DNA from: Mycobacterium sp. 3519A
GTDB lineage: Bacteria; Actinomycetota; Actinomycetes; Mycobacteriales; Mycobacteriaceae
DNA length: 64,000 bases
NCBI RefSeq assembly: GCF_900240945.1
Contig: NZ_OESG01000013.1
Location: 1,838,888-1,902,887 of the forward strand
Direction of reading: 5' to 3'
A program made the position numbers and the translations under genes. Shown in pieces: positions 1-8,427 of this stretch; positions within the stretch are counted from its first letter, which is position 1; every line of letters starts with the position of its first letter. The notes under the pieces are model-generated. The model was not told the DNA's origin, searched no databases, and was given only the letters and a program-made list of their open reading frames with translations.

Positions 1-372
1 GTCGGCCGACCCGACTGGTTGACCGATCCCCGGTTCGAATCGGCACACGCACGCGCCGCCAACGCAGGCGAACTCGTCACCGCGCTCGACGAGATCTTCG
101 CGACCAAACCGCTCGAGGAATGGGCGAAAGTCTTTGCCGCAGAACCCGAATTCTTCTGGTCACCGATCAACTCCATCGAAGACGTGGTGGCCGACGAGCA
201 GTTCCACGCAGCGGGCGGGATCGTCTACGTACCCGACGGGCAAGCCGGTGTGCCGATGGTGGCGACGCCCGCCGACTTCCACGGCACCCCGTGCGCACCG
301 CGTTCTGCGGCGCCTCGACTCGGTGAACACACCGACGAGGTGCTCGCCGAACTCAAGGCGCGTGATGCTTGA
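1..372 (+). CDS. CaiB/BaiF (family III) CoA-transferase, C-terminal fragment
   Basis: The reading frame is open from the first base and ends at 372, so only the last 123 residues are present. Features seen are the WLTDPRF segment, an aromatic EWAKVFAAEPEFFW stretch and a tail ending in GEHTDEVLAELKARDA. The C-terminal GEHTDEVL-type motif is a hallmark of family III CoA-transferases and of acyl-CoA racemases of the same fold. The family moves CoA between carboxylic acids, or racemises 2-methylacyl-CoAs, in the cytoplasm. Its 3' end overlaps the convergent TetR gene by 20 bp. Which member of the family it is cannot be decided from this fragment. Confidence 0.8.
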   Translation, partial: VGRPDWLTDPRFESAHARAANAGELVTALDEIFATKPLEEWAKVFAAEPEFFWSPINSIEDVVADEQFHAAGGIVYVPDGQAGVPMVATPADFHGTPCAPRSAAPRLGEHTDEVLAELKARDA

Positions 373-883
373 CGCCCGCGGCGTGTCGAAGCTGGGCCAG
401 GAAGTCGGCGTCGTCGTCGCTGCGCACCAGGTAGTGCGAGACCGCCACCCGCACGGCGGTCGCGACCGCAAGCGCTGGATCCGGGTCGGTCGCCAGTCGT
501 TCCAGCCGCGCCCGCATCAACGGAATGACCCGCGCCAGCCGCCTGATGACCTGCGCGGGTTCGATGTCGATCATCCGCAGCCCGGGATAGGACTGCTGGT
601 ACTCGACGATGATTCGCAGCGCCGCATCCAGTCGCTCCGACGCGGGCAGGTCGGCGGTGGCTTTGGTAACGGCGCTCTCGTAAAACTGCCGCTCCCACAC
701 CACGAACGCGTCGAGCAGATCTCGCTTCGAAGCGAACCAGCGGTACAGCGTCGGCCGTGACACGCGCGCCTGCAGCGCCACCTCCGACAGGCTCAGCTTC
801 GACATGCCGTGGCTGCCGAGCACCTCGGCGGTGGCGGCCAGGATCCGCTCGCGGCTGGAGTTGTCCGCCGACGGCATCGTCAT
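353..883 (-). CDS. TetR/AcrR family transcriptional regulator
   Basis: A protein of about 176 residues with a TetR N-terminal DNA-binding domain near residues 10-55. The HTH contains LSLSEVALQARVSRPTLYRWF, typical of the family, and a helical ligand-binding domain follows. ATG at 883 is chosen because it lies 2 nt beyond a CTTTACA-N15-GTCACGCT box (886-915); ATG at 877 and a start at 901 are also in frame. It is divergent from the P450 gene at 922, so it probably controls that gene and itself through the shared box. The ligand is unknown; the context suggests a hydrophobic substrate or its CoA thioester. Confidence 0.85.
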   Translation of the reverse strand: MTMPSADNSSRERILAATAEVLGSHGMSKLSLSEVALQARVSRPTLYRWFASKRDLLDAFVVWERQFYESAVTKATADLPASERLDAALRIIVEYQQSYPGLRMIDIEPAQVIRRLARVIPLMRARLERLATDPDPALAVATAVRVAVSHYLVRSDDDADFLAQLRHAAGVKHHAP

Positions 884-885
884 AG

Positions 886-915
886 CTTTACAAAATTTCA
901 CCGAAGTGTCACGCT
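886..915. promoter_or_regulatory. Regulatory box A: CTTTACA-N15-GTCACGCT
   Basis: This lies between the divergent TetR and P450 genes. The same bipartite element with identical 15-nt spacing recurs at 4005-4034 and 44908-44937. Read on the plus strand, TTTACA and CACGCT are 17 nt apart. The P450 GTG begins exactly 6 nt after CACGCT, as expected for a leaderless transcript. It may be an activator- or sigma-specific promoter, or a promoter overlapped by a TetR operator; this is inference. Confidence 0.55.
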
Positions 916-921
916 GTTTCC

Positions 922-2175
922 GTGACAGCTGCAGCGGTGCAGGCGCGTGAGTACAGCCCGATCGACATCACATCACACGACTTCTGGAGTCAGCCCTTCG
1001 CGCAGCGTGACGAGTCGTTCGCCCGGCTTCGCGCCGGCCACGGCCTGTCCTGGCACCGGCCGTTTCCGTCGATGTTCCCGATGGAGGAGCCGGGCTACTG
1101 GGCGCTGACGCGACGCGCCGATATCGCCTACGTCAGCCAGCACCCGGAATTGTTCACGTCGGCCCAGGGCGTGGCGCTGGATCCGATGCCCGCCGAGATC
1201 CAGCACTTCGCGTCGTTCTTCCTGACCATGGATCCGCCGCAACACACCACCTATCGGCGCCTCATCAGCTCGGCGTTCACCCCACGCAATGTGCGCCAGA
1301 TCGAGGAGCAGATCCACCGCAACGCGGTCAGCATCGTCGACGACCTTGTCGGTGCGGGCGACGTCGACTTCGTCGAGGCGTGCTCGGCACGACTGCCGAT
1401 GGTGACCATCATGGAGATGGTGGGCGTTCCGAAGGCCGACCAGCCTGCCGTGGCGAAGGCCGCCGAGAAGCTGTTCGGACTCAGCGACGACGAGTACAGC
1501 TCGCTCGAGGAACGCGCGCAGGACACCGTCAACGAGATCATGCTGCTCAACACCACGGGACAGGAGTTGGCCAAGTTTCGGCGCAACAACCCCGGCGACG
1601 ACTTGATGACCAGCATCGTCAACGCCGAAGTGGACGGCCACCGGTTGACCGACGAAGAGATCGGCGCCTTCATGCTCCTGCTGGTGTCCGCGGGTAACGA
1701 CACCACCAAACAGGCGACCACGCACGCGATGATGGCGCTGGCCGAGAATCCCGACCAACGCGATTGGCTGACGGACGATTTCGACAACCGGATCGGGCAG
1801 GCCGTCGAGGAGTTCGTCCGGTACGCCTCGCCGGTCCTGCAGTTCGCGCGCTTCGTCACCCAGGACACCGAGATCAACGGGCAGCCGGTCAGTGCCGGCG
1901 ACAAGGTCGGCTTGTTCTACTGTTCGGCGAACCGCGATGAGGCGGTGTTCGACGAGCCACACCGATTCAACGTGCAGCGTTCGCCGAATCCGCATCTCGG
2001 CTTCGGCGGCGGCGGCCCCCATTTCTGTCTTGGCAATCAACTCGCGAGGACCGAACTGCGAAACCTGTTCCGCGAGTTGCTCACCCGCCTCACGACGGTC
2101 GAGTTCGGTGAGCCCGACCTGCTGCACAGCAGCTTCGTGCACGGCGTCAAGCGTGTTCCTGCGTTCGTCCAATAG
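922..2175 (+). CDS. Cytochrome P450 (class I, bacterial)
   Basis: 417 residues, normal for a soluble bacterial P450. The I-helix oxygen-binding motif is SAGNDTTKQ, the K-helix ExxR is EFVR, and the haem loop FGGGGPHFCLGNQLAR carries the axial cysteine. It resembles the mycobacterial CYP124/125/142-like group that hydroxylates sterols, terpenoids or branched lipids, but the substrate cannot be read from sequence. Translation starts at GTG 922, 6 nt downstream of box A, so the message is probably leaderless. A ferredoxin gene follows after 8 nt, preceded by an AGGAG site, and is its probable electron donor. Confidence 0.92.
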   Translation: MTAAAVQAREYSPIDITSHDFWSQPFAQRDESFARLRAGHGLSWHRPFPSMFPMEEPGYWALTRRADIAYVSQHPELFTSAQGVALDPMPAEIQHFASFFLTMDPPQHTTYRRLISSAFTPRNVRQIEEQIHRNAVSIVDDLVGAGDVDFVEACSARLPMVTIMEMVGVPKADQPAVAKAAEKLFGLSDDEYSSLEERAQDTVNEIMLLNTTGQELAKFRRNNPGDDLMTSIVNAEVDGHRLTDEEIGAFMLLLVSAGNDTTKQATTHAMMALAENPDQRDWLTDDFDNRIGQAVEEFVRYASPVLQFARFVTQDTEINGQPVSAGDKVGLFYCSANRDEAVFDEPHRFNVQRSPNPHLGFGGGGPHFCLGNQLARTELRNLFRELLTRLTTVEFGEPDLLHSSFVHGVKRVPAFVQ

Positions 2176-2183
2176 GAGACATC

Positions 2184-2375
2184 ATGCGGGTCGAAGTCGA
2201 CCTCGATAAGTGCACAGGACACGGCATCTGCGAGTCGATCGCCGACGACGTGTTCGAGGTGCAGGACGACGGCACCGTGCTGATCCACGACCATGACCGC
2301 CCGGCGTCGGATCGTGAACGAATGCAGCGGGCGGTCACGCAATGCCCTGCAGCGGCTTTGCGGTTGGTCGATTAG
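2184..2375 (+). CDS. Ferredoxin, [3Fe-4S] type with CX2HX2C motif
   Basis: 63 residues. Cluster ligands are CTGHGIC near residue 10 and a C-terminal CP (CPAAAL). The position normally held by a fourth cysteine is histidine, giving CX2HX2C...CP. Small ferredoxins beside mycobacterial P450 genes often show this replacement and carry a 3Fe-4S cluster. It should pass electrons from a ferredoxin reductase, not encoded here, to the P450 directly upstream. The ribosome-binding site AGGAG lies about 7 nt before the ATG. Its stop overlaps by 4 bp the end of the convergent thioesterase-like gene. Confidence 0.9.
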   Translation: MRVEVDLDKCTGHGICESIADDVFEVQDDGTVLIHDHDRPASDRERMQRAVTQCPAAALRLVD

Positions 2376-3187
2376 CGACCAGGCATCGGGCGCACCAGCA
2401 CGGACTGCTGGATCCCGCCGACCGCTCCTGTCTCGTCGAACAGTGTGCCGATCGTCGTGCCGATGCCGTCGGGTCCGTAGTTGGTCTCCGCGCGGAAGCC
2501 GGTCCACTCGCCCTCGGGGATTCGGTGCAGGTGGACGACGAGGTCGGTGTTCATGAATGTCCAGCGTCTGATGTCGATCTTCGTGCCAATTCCGTTGGCG
2601 CAGTCCGCCACAGCGAACAGCCGTTCCAGCGATGTCATCGCCTCGCCCTTGACCAGGTCGACCTGCGGACGGATCCAGGATTCGCCGGGGCCCTCGCTCA
2701 TCGGCTTGGTCAGCCACCGCCAATCCAGGCTGTGCACGTAGTTGGGGTCCCAGTCCTTCTTCATGTCCCGGCTCCACGCGTCCGCGATCGGGCGTAGCGG
2801 TGGTGCCGGTGCATCGACCAGCCCCGCGGTGTCCAGTGTCTTCAGCCGCCATCCGCTGGCCTTCGCGACGGGCCGCGGCTCACCGTCGGGGCCTGTCGCC
2901 AGCATGTCCGCGCTGACCAATTCAATCTGCTTGCCGGACCGCTCGATTCGTGAGCGCACCCACAGGTCGCCGTCGGTGGGAACACCGCCGAGCAGGTCGA
3001 CCAGCACCCGGCTCAACCGGGTGTCGTCGCGCTGCTCGCAGCGTTCCAAACCCCGTACCAGTAACGCCGATACCGGCGCCGCGTGCTGGATCGCCGCCGA
3101 CCACGTACTGCGGACCATGTCCGTCGCTACGAATTTTTCCCCGAGTTTGTCTGTCGCATCGATCAATTCGTAGTACGAGTCGCTCAC
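2372..3187 (-). CDS. Acyl-CoA thioesterase-like (hot-dog fold) protein
   Basis: 271 residues from a GTG that overlaps the stop of the upstream SMP-30 gene (GTGA), implying translational coupling. The sequence looks like the double hot-dog thioesterase type found in actinobacteria. Two related halves are visible: residues about 1-110 contain RSTWSAAIQHAAPVS, and residues about 150-271 contain WTGFRAETNYGPDG and end LFDETGAVGGIQQSVLVRP. The closing 'LFDE.G..G...Q..L.R' stretch is characteristic. It would hydrolyse an acyl-CoA in the pathway fed by the neighbouring P450s. The substrate is unknown, and a non-catalytic hot-dog role cannot be excluded. Confidence 0.7.
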   Translation of the reverse strand: MSDSYYELIDATDKLGEKFVATDMVRSTWSAAIQHAAPVSALLVRGLERCEQRDDTRLSRVLVDLLGGVPTDGDLWVRSRIERSGKQIELVSADMLATGPDGEPRPVAKASGWRLKTLDTAGLVDAPAPPLRPIADAWSRDMKKDWDPNYVHSLDWRWLTKPMSEGPGESWIRPQVDLVKGEAMTSLERLFAVADCANGIGTKIDIRRWTFMNTDLVVHLHRIPEGEWTGFRAETNYGPDGIGTTIGTLFDETGAVGGIQQSVLVRPMPGR

Positions 3188-4017
3188 GGCAGGCCGGCTC
3201 CTGGGATGTCGACGGTGGTGGCGTCCAGCCGCGCGAGTTTCGTCCCCACCAATCGGTCCGGATAGGCGCTCGTGGTGGACAGCATGAACAGCGTGCGACG
3301 TTCCGGCCCGCCGAGCATGCACGCGATCGCGGTCCGGTCACCGATTGGGACGCGATCGGTTACGGTGCCGCCCTCGACGATCCGATCGAACTGGTGCGCC
3401 AACGTCATCGAGGTCCACACTCCGCCCTCGGCGTCCAGGCAGATGCCGTCGGGTGGCCCGTCCAGGCTGTCGGCGAAAACCTTTCGGCCCGACAGCGAAC
3501 CGTCGGCGCCGATCGTGAACGCCGTCAAGCGCCTGCCGATCGACTCGGCCACGATCAGCGTCGTGCCGTCCGGGGTGATGACCATTCCGTTGGGGAAATC
3601 GAGGTCGTCGGCGACGACGGTCGCGGTGTCATCGGGGTCGACGCGCACAATGACGCCGCCCTCGTAGGCCTGCGATCCGACGTACGCGCGTCCGATGCCG
3701 TCGATCACCATGTCGCCGAGGTTCGCGGGCACGATGTCGGACAGGTCGATGACGGTCGATACGGTGTCGCCGTCGTAGCGCAGCACCTGGCGGCGCTCGG
3801 TCGACGCGATCATGAGCGACCCGTCCGGCCGGAAGCCGAGACCCGACGGGGCATGCCCGGCCAACGGCAGCTTGGTCATGTCCCCATGCAGGTTGACCGT
3901 GTGCACCGCCTCGCCGAGCATGTCGGAGAACCACAGCAGTCCCTCGAACCACCTGGGCCCCTCGCCGAAGCAGAAACCATTGGCCAGCGGCGTCAGCGTC
4001 GTACCTTTACAAATCAC
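3184..4017 (-). CDS. SMP-30/gluconolactonase family lactonase
   Basis: About 277 residues with a six-bladed propeller pattern. N-terminal FCFGEGPRW holds the conserved metal-binding glutamate of the family, followed by WFSDMLGEAVH, FPNGMVITPDGTTLIVAES and GPPDGICLDAEGGVW, the usual metal-binding Asn and Asp loops. Members open lactones with a divalent metal. Beside a Baeyer-Villiger monooxygenase and P450s, a lactone-opening role is sensible. GTG 4017 is the most upstream plausible start and falls inside regulatory box B. It is followed by the coupled thioesterase-like gene. Confidence 0.8.
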   Translation of the reverse strand: MICKGTTLTPLANGFCFGEGPRWFEGLLWFSDMLGEAVHTVNLHGDMTKLPLAGHAPSGLGFRPDGSLMIASTERRQVLRYDGDTVSTVIDLSDIVPANLGDMVIDGIGRAYVGSQAYEGGVIVRVDPDDTATVVADDLDFPNGMVITPDGTTLIVAESIGRRLTAFTIGADGSLSGRKVFADSLDGPPDGICLDAEGGVWTSMTLAHQFDRIVEGGTVTDRVPIGDRTAIACMLGGPERRTLFMLSTTSAYPDRLVGTKLARLDATTVDIPGAGLP

Positions 4018-4034
4018 GCCATAAGTGTCACGCT
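4005..4034. promoter_or_regulatory. Regulatory box B: CTTTACA-N15-GTCACGCT
   Basis: This is the second copy of the element, between the divergent SMP-30 gene and the gene starting near 4070. On the plus strand the CACGCT hexamer is followed after 6 nt by a GTG at 4041, the same geometry as at the P450 gene and at 44944. That GTG opens a 10-codon frame (4041-4073) whose TGA overlaps a GTG at 4070 in the frame of the next gene. Confidence 0.5.
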
Positions 4035-4069
4035 CGCAATGTGCCACTGTCAACCACCTGCGGCCTTTG

Positions 4070-4780
4070 GTGAGCATGAAGCGCTACCACGGCCACACCC
4101 TCCTCTACCTTCACGAGACCATCGACCTGGGCTCGGGGCGCAGTGATCGCTTCACCGAAGTGTTCAGCGACGTCTACCACCCGATGATGGAAGATCTTGG
4201 CGCGCGACTGTTCGCGATCTGGGAGACGACGCCGTACAACGGGCACTGGCCTCAGGTGACGATCATCTGGGAGATCGACGCGTTCGCCGACTACTCACGC
4301 ATCGGCAAGGCGCAAGCGCGCGGTGGCAGCCACGAGGCGTCCGCTGAGAAGTGGGCGGCATTCCTGTCGGAGATCGGCGCTTCCGGCGAGGGGCGAATCA
4401 TGTACGCCGGTGCGAGCAACAAAACCCTCGCCCAACTCACGGAGTTGAAGTTCGGGGCCGGCCTGGTGATCCAGGAGATCATGCAGACCAAGCCAGGCCG
4501 GCAGGACGACTACATCCGCGAACTCGAGCGGCTCTACGTGCCGTGGTCGGAGCGGACCGGAAAGCGCTGGCTAGGCTCGTTCATCACGACGTTCCGCTTC
4601 AACGAGGTGATCCACTACTGGGCGCTCGATGGTGACTGGGACTGCTTCGCCAACCACTACCCGTCGTGGAAAGACAGCCCACCCGCCGAGATCGTCACCT
4701 GGATGAGCGTCGCCCCGGCGCTGCGCGACGGCTGGGAGGATTCGATCCTGCAGGCCCTACCTCCATCGCCGCTGCAGTGA
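4070..4780 (+). CDS. Conserved protein, NIPSNAP/dimeric alpha-beta barrel-like
   Basis: About 236 residues, with ATG 4076 or GTG 4070 as start. Two similar halves are visible: residues 1-110 (HGHTLLYLHETIDL, then MEDLGARLFAIWE) and residues 120-236 (LVIQEIMQTKPGRQDDYIREL, then WLGSFITTF). This is the pattern of tandem dimeric alpha-beta barrel (NIPSNAP-like) domains. No catalytic motif is recognised. It is followed with a 4-bp GTGA overlap by a P450, so it belongs to the same transcript and probably the same pathway. The function is unknown. Confidence 0.75.
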   Translation: MSMKRYHGHTLLYLHETIDLGSGRSDRFTEVFSDVYHPMMEDLGARLFAIWETTPYNGHWPQVTIIWEIDAFADYSRIGKAQARGGSHEASAEKWAAFLSEIGASGEGRIMYAGASNKTLAQLTELKFGAGLVIQEIMQTKPGRQDDYIRELERLYVPWSERTGKRWLGSFITTFRFNEVIHYWALDGDWDCFANHYPSWKDSPPAEIVTWMSVAPALRDGWEDSILQALPPSPLQ

Positions 4781-5997
4781 ACTCACCTGTGATGCAGGAG
4801 TTTTCGTACGATCCGTTCGATCCGGCGGTGATGGCGGATCCGCTGTCGTACTACCGGGCGTTGCGAGACGACTATCCGGTGTACTACATCGATAAGTGGG
4901 ACACGTATGCGTTGTCGCGGTTCGCCGACATCTGGGGTGTCCTCGAGATCAACGACGGCACCTTCGTCGCGTCGGAGGGGACCCTGCCGGCCGCTACGGT
5001 TTTGGGTCAGCGCAACGACGGTCCCGTACCCGATCCGCCGCTGCACCCGATGCCGTTCCACGCGAACTTCGATACCCCGATCTATGACGGTGTGCGGCGG
5101 TGCACTTCGGGCCCGTTCCGGCCGAAGTCCGTTTCGCAGCTGGCCGACCGGATCCGCACTCTGGCCAACGAACGGCTCGACGAGTTGCTGCCGCGCGGGT
5201 CGTTCGACCTGACGCAGGAGTATGGCGGGATCGTCGCCGCATCAATCGTGTGCGAGTTGCTCGGCCTGCCAGTCGATCTGGCGCCAGAGGTGTTGGCGTC
5301 TGTCAATGCTGGCAGCCTGGCGCAGCCCGGCAGTGGGGTGGAGGTCGCCAACGCCCGGCCCGGTTACCTGTCGTACTTGATCCCGTTGGTGGAGCAGCGA
5401 CGTGCCAACCCGGAGCAGACGATTGTCGACAACCTGATCGGCTACCGACTGCCCGACGGTTCGGCGTTCAACGATGTCGAAGCGGCCACCCAGATGCTCG
5501 GCGTGTTCATCGGCGGGACGGAAACCGTGCCGAAGATCGTCGCGCACGGACTGTGGGAACTCGGCCGCTGGCCGGATCAACTCGCCGCGGTGCGTGCCGA
5601 CCTCGACGCGAACGTGCCTGTCGCTCGTGAAGAGATGATCCGCTATTGCGCGCCCGCGCAGTGGTTCGCCCGCACGGTCCGCAAGCCATTCACCATTCAC
5701 GGCACCACGATCCAACCGGGCCAACGGATCATCACGCTGCTCGGGTCGGCCAACCGCGACGAGCGTGAGTACGTCGATCCCGACGAGTTTGTCTGGAACC
5801 GCAAGATCGAACGCCTGTTGGCCTTCGGCCGCGGCCAGCATTTCTGCCTCGGCGTCCATCTCGCGCGCATGGAGATCGCGATCATGGTCGCCGAATGGCT
5901 CAACCGCGTCGACGACTGGCAGATAGACGAGGACGCCGCGTCGCGGCCGCCGTCGAGTTTCCAGTGGGGCTGGAATAACCTTCCGGTGGAGGTCTGA
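4777..5997 (+). CDS. Cytochrome P450
   Basis: 406 residues from GTG 4777, which overlaps the upstream stop. The I-helix motif is FIGGTETVPK, with glutamate-threonine in place of the usual acid-alcohol pair, the K-helix ExxR is EMIR, and the haem loop FGRGQHFCLGVHLAR carries the axial cysteine. The C-terminus FQWGWNNLPVEV is typical. It differs clearly from the P450 at 922, so the cluster contains two different oxygenases. There is no dedicated ferredoxin directly beside it; the one at 2184 may serve both. An alcohol dehydrogenase starts 3 nt later. Confidence 0.9.
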   Translation: MNSPVMQEFSYDPFDPAVMADPLSYYRALRDDYPVYYIDKWDTYALSRFADIWGVLEINDGTFVASEGTLPAATVLGQRNDGPVPDPPLHPMPFHANFDTPIYDGVRRCTSGPFRPKSVSQLADRIRTLANERLDELLPRGSFDLTQEYGGIVAASIVCELLGLPVDLAPEVLASVNAGSLAQPGSGVEVANARPGYLSYLIPLVEQRRANPEQTIVDNLIGYRLPDGSAFNDVEAATQMLGVFIGGTETVPKIVAHGLWELGRWPDQLAAVRADLDANVPVAREEMIRYCAPAQWFARTVRKPFTIHGTTIQPGQRIITLLGSANRDEREYVDPDEFVWNRKIERLLAFGRGQHFCLGVHLARMEIAIMVAEWLNRVDDWQIDEDAASRPPSSFQWGWNNLPVEV

Positions 5998-5999
5998 CG

Positions 6000-6968
6000 G
6001 TGTGGTCATACCGGCTCGTCGCACCGTACACCTTTGAGCGATCGGATATTCCGGACAAGACGCCGGAAAGCCTTGACGACGGTCAGGTCCTGCTGCGGTT
6101 CGTCGCCGCAGGTGTGTGCGGCAGCGACCTGCCCGGCTTCCGCGGCGCCAAGGGCAGGCTGCCCGGCGACACCGGGGTCAGCGCCGCTGAGCTGGACGGC
6201 TTCCCGATCCACGAGGTGGTCGGCGAGGTCATCGCCAGTAGGCACTGCAACCATGCTGTCGGTGATCGCGTCGTCGGGTGGGCGTCGGGTTTCGACGGGC
6301 TGATGGAATATGTCGTGACCGACGGCGACGGCCTGGCTCCGTTCGAGCCGGAACTGCTCCCGCAGCACGCCGTCGCACTGCAGCCACTGGCATGTGTGCT
6401 CTACGCGCTGGAACAACTGCCTGCCCTCGACGGCAGTCATGTCGCGGTGATCGGGCAGGGCTCGATCGGGCTGTTGTTCTCCTATGCGGCAAAGACTCTC
6501 GGGGCCCGGCATGTGACGGGCGTGGATCCGGTGGACCGCGACGAGATCGGCAAGCAGTTCGGTGTCGACACCATCGTGCGCGCCACCAGCGACCGCTGGG
6601 TGAGCCACCTCGACACCAGCGACCGCCCCGACATCGTGATCGAGGCGGTCGGCCATCAGGTCGCGACGCTGGGTCATGCCGTGGCGGCAGCGGCGTTCGG
6701 CGGCACCGTCTTCTACTTCGGCGTGCCCGACGACGACAGCTACCCGATCAGCATGCGGACTATGTTGCGCAACAACCTTACGCTGAAATCCGGTGTGACG
6801 CTGGACCGCAGGCGCATGCTGGAGTCGGCGAACGAGTTCGCGCGTATGCACCCCGAGTTGCTCGGCGCGTATGTCAGCCACACCTTCGGCGTCGACGAGG
6901 TACAGGCCGCGTTCGAGTTGGCCTGCAAGCCGGATCCCGAACGCATCAAGATCGCGATCGTCGCATGA
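6000..6968 (+). CDS. Zinc-type medium-chain alcohol dehydrogenase (MDR family)
   Basis: 322 residues. The N-terminal catalytic domain has GVCGSDLPGF (zinc-binding Cys and the conserved Asp) and FPIHEVVGEV (GHE-like zinc loop). The nucleotide-binding fold begins at HVAVIGQGSIGLLF around residue 140. No four-cysteine structural zinc lobe is seen, and the protein is shorter than the usual 340-380 residues. It should oxidise a hydroxylated product of the P450s to a ketone or aldehyde with NAD(P). The aldolase gene overlaps its stop by 4 bp (ATGA), so the two are coupled. Confidence 0.87.
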   Translation: MWSYRLVAPYTFERSDIPDKTPESLDDGQVLLRFVAAGVCGSDLPGFRGAKGRLPGDTGVSAAELDGFPIHEVVGEVIASRHCNHAVGDRVVGWASGFDGLMEYVVTDGDGLAPFEPELLPQHAVALQPLACVLYALEQLPALDGSHVAVIGQGSIGLLFSYAAKTLGARHVTGVDPVDRDEIGKQFGVDTIVRATSDRWVSHLDTSDRPDIVIEAVGHQVATLGHAVAAAAFGGTVFYFGVPDDDSYPISMRTMLRNNLTLKSGVTLDRRRMLESANEFARMHPELLGAYVSHTFGVDEVQAAFELACKPDPERIKIAIVA

Positions 6969-7720
6969 CACCGAGCAGACTGCAGCACGCGCTGGCCGCC
7001 AAACCACAGGTGTGGGGTGGCTGGGTGGTCGGCCCGACCCTCATCGGGCCGGAGGAATTCGCCGCCGCGGGATACGACTATGTCGGATTCGACGTCCAGC
7101 ACGGCTATCTCGATGATGCCGATGTCGCCGTGACCCTGCGCCGGTTGGAGCACGTCCCGATCGCCACGGCAGTGCGGTTGCCGTCGGCAGACCCCGCGCC
7201 GATCGGCCGAGTGCTCGACGCCGGCGCCGACGCGGTCATCGTCGCGATGGTCGAATCCGCCGATCAGGCCGCGGCCGCGGTCGCCGCCACCCGATACGCC
7301 CCGGCCGGGGTGCGCAGCTTCGGTCCGCTACGAGCCAGCCTCGGCCTCGACCCCTCCGCACTCGAATCGCGGGTGAGCGTGTTCGCGATGATCGAAACCA
7401 CACCGGGATTGGCCGCGGCGGCCGAGATCTGCGCTGTGCCAGGGCTGACCGGCGTCTATGTCGGGCCCGCCGACCTCGCGCTCTCGCTCGGTGTCGGACC
7501 GGCCGACATGTGGACCGACGCCGAGGTCAGCGCCGCGATCACAGACATCGGAAGAACCGCAACGGCGGCGGGATTGGTGGCCGGCATCCATGCCAGCACC
7601 GGCACTCGCGGCAAAGCCTTGGGGGACGCGGGCTTTCAGATGATCACCCTGGCATCCGAATCGCAGGCACTGCGGCGCGGCGCCGCCGCTCACCTCGGCG
7701 AAGCGACAGGGCAGTCATGA
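6965..7720 (+). CDS. HpcH/HpaI family aldolase
   Basis: 251 residues. Motifs are YVGFDVQHGY (metal and catalytic His region of HpaI aldolases), ADAVIVAMVES and VSVFAMIETTPGLAAA (metal-binding Glu), then VYVGPADLALSLG with the signature GPxDLxxSxG. The family uses a divalent metal and pyruvate enolate chemistry to cleave or form 4-hydroxy-2-oxo acids. It fits between a dehydrogenase and an SDR as a C-C cleavage step. Overlapping start and stop codons on both sides show tight coupling. The true substrate is unknown. Confidence 0.88.
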   Translation: MTPSRLQHALAAKPQVWGGWVVGPTLIGPEEFAAAGYDYVGFDVQHGYLDDADVAVTLRRLEHVPIATAVRLPSADPAPIGRVLDAGADAVIVAMVESADQAAAAVAATRYAPAGVRSFGPLRASLGLDPSALESRVSVFAMIETTPGLAAAAEICAVPGLTGVYVGPADLALSLGVGPADMWTDAEVSAAITDIGRTATAAGLVAGIHASTGTRGKALGDAGFQMITLASESQALRRGAAAHLGEATGQS

Positions 7721-8427
7721 CAACGGATCGGATCGCGTTGGTGACGGGTGCGGCGCGCGGCCAGGGCGCGGCGATCGTGACCCGCTTGCGCACAGACGGA
7801 TTCCGCGTCGCGGCGTGCGACGTGCTGGAGAGCGAGGCCGGTGACGACGACGTCATCGCGCTACCGCTCGACGTGACCGACCCCGAGCAGTGGGCCGCGG
7901 CCGTCGCCGCGACCGTCGAGCGGTTCGGCGCCCTGACCACGTTGGTGAACAACGCCGGCGTGTTGCACCGCGCCTCGCTCGCCGACGAGACGCCCGCCGG
8001 GTTCGAAGGCAGTTGGCGGGTCAACTGCCTCGGACCGTTCCTCGGGATCCGCGCCGCGCTACCGCATCTGCGTGACGCTGAGGGTGCCGCCATCGTGAAC
8101 ACCTGCAGCACCGGCGCCATTCGCGCTTTTGCGAACCATGCTGCCTACGGGTCGGCGAAGTGGGCGCTGCGCGGTTTGACGCAGGTCGCCGCGGCCGAGT
8201 TGGCGGCATCGGGCATCCGGGTGAACGCGGTGTTCCCCGGGCCCGTCGCGACGCCGATGCTCGATGACGCGACGCAGACGCGACTCGCCGAGCGGTCGGT
8301 GCTGGGACGGTTGGGAAAGCCGACGGAGATCGCCGACGCCGTCGCGTTCCTGGTGTCCGAGCAGGCGTCCTTCATCACCGGATCCGAACTCGTCGTGGAC
8401 GGAGGCCAATGCCTTCAGATCGGATGA
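7717..8427 (+). CDS. Short-chain dehydrogenase/reductase (SDR)
   Basis: 236 residues, classical SDR. The cofactor motif is TGAARGQG near residue 11, NNAG is at about 75, the catalytic serine lies in NTCSTGAIR, YxxxK is YGSAK, and the C-terminus is FITGSELVVDGG. Asp in ACDVLES after the second strand suggests NAD(H). It probably interconverts an alcohol and ketone in the same route as the MDR enzyme. Start ATG overlaps the aldolase stop, and its own stop overlaps the flavin monooxygenase start. Confidence 0.9.
   Translation: MTTDRIALVTGAARGQGAAIVTRLRTDGFRVAACDVLESEAGDDDVIALPLDVTDPEQWAAAVAATVERFGALTTLVNNAGVLHRASLADETPAGFEGSWRVNCLGPFLGIRAALPHLRDAEGAAIVNTCSTGAIRAFANHAAYGSAKWALRGLTQVAAAELAASGIRVNAVFPGPVATPMLDDATQTRLAERSVLGRLGKPTEIADAVAFLVSEQASFITGSELVVDGGQCLQIG

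Noticed and set aside
973..2172. A 399-codon open frame opposite the first P450
   Set aside because: It is a shadow of the P450 gene with no recognisable domain; the P450 haem and I-helix motifs settle the coding strand.
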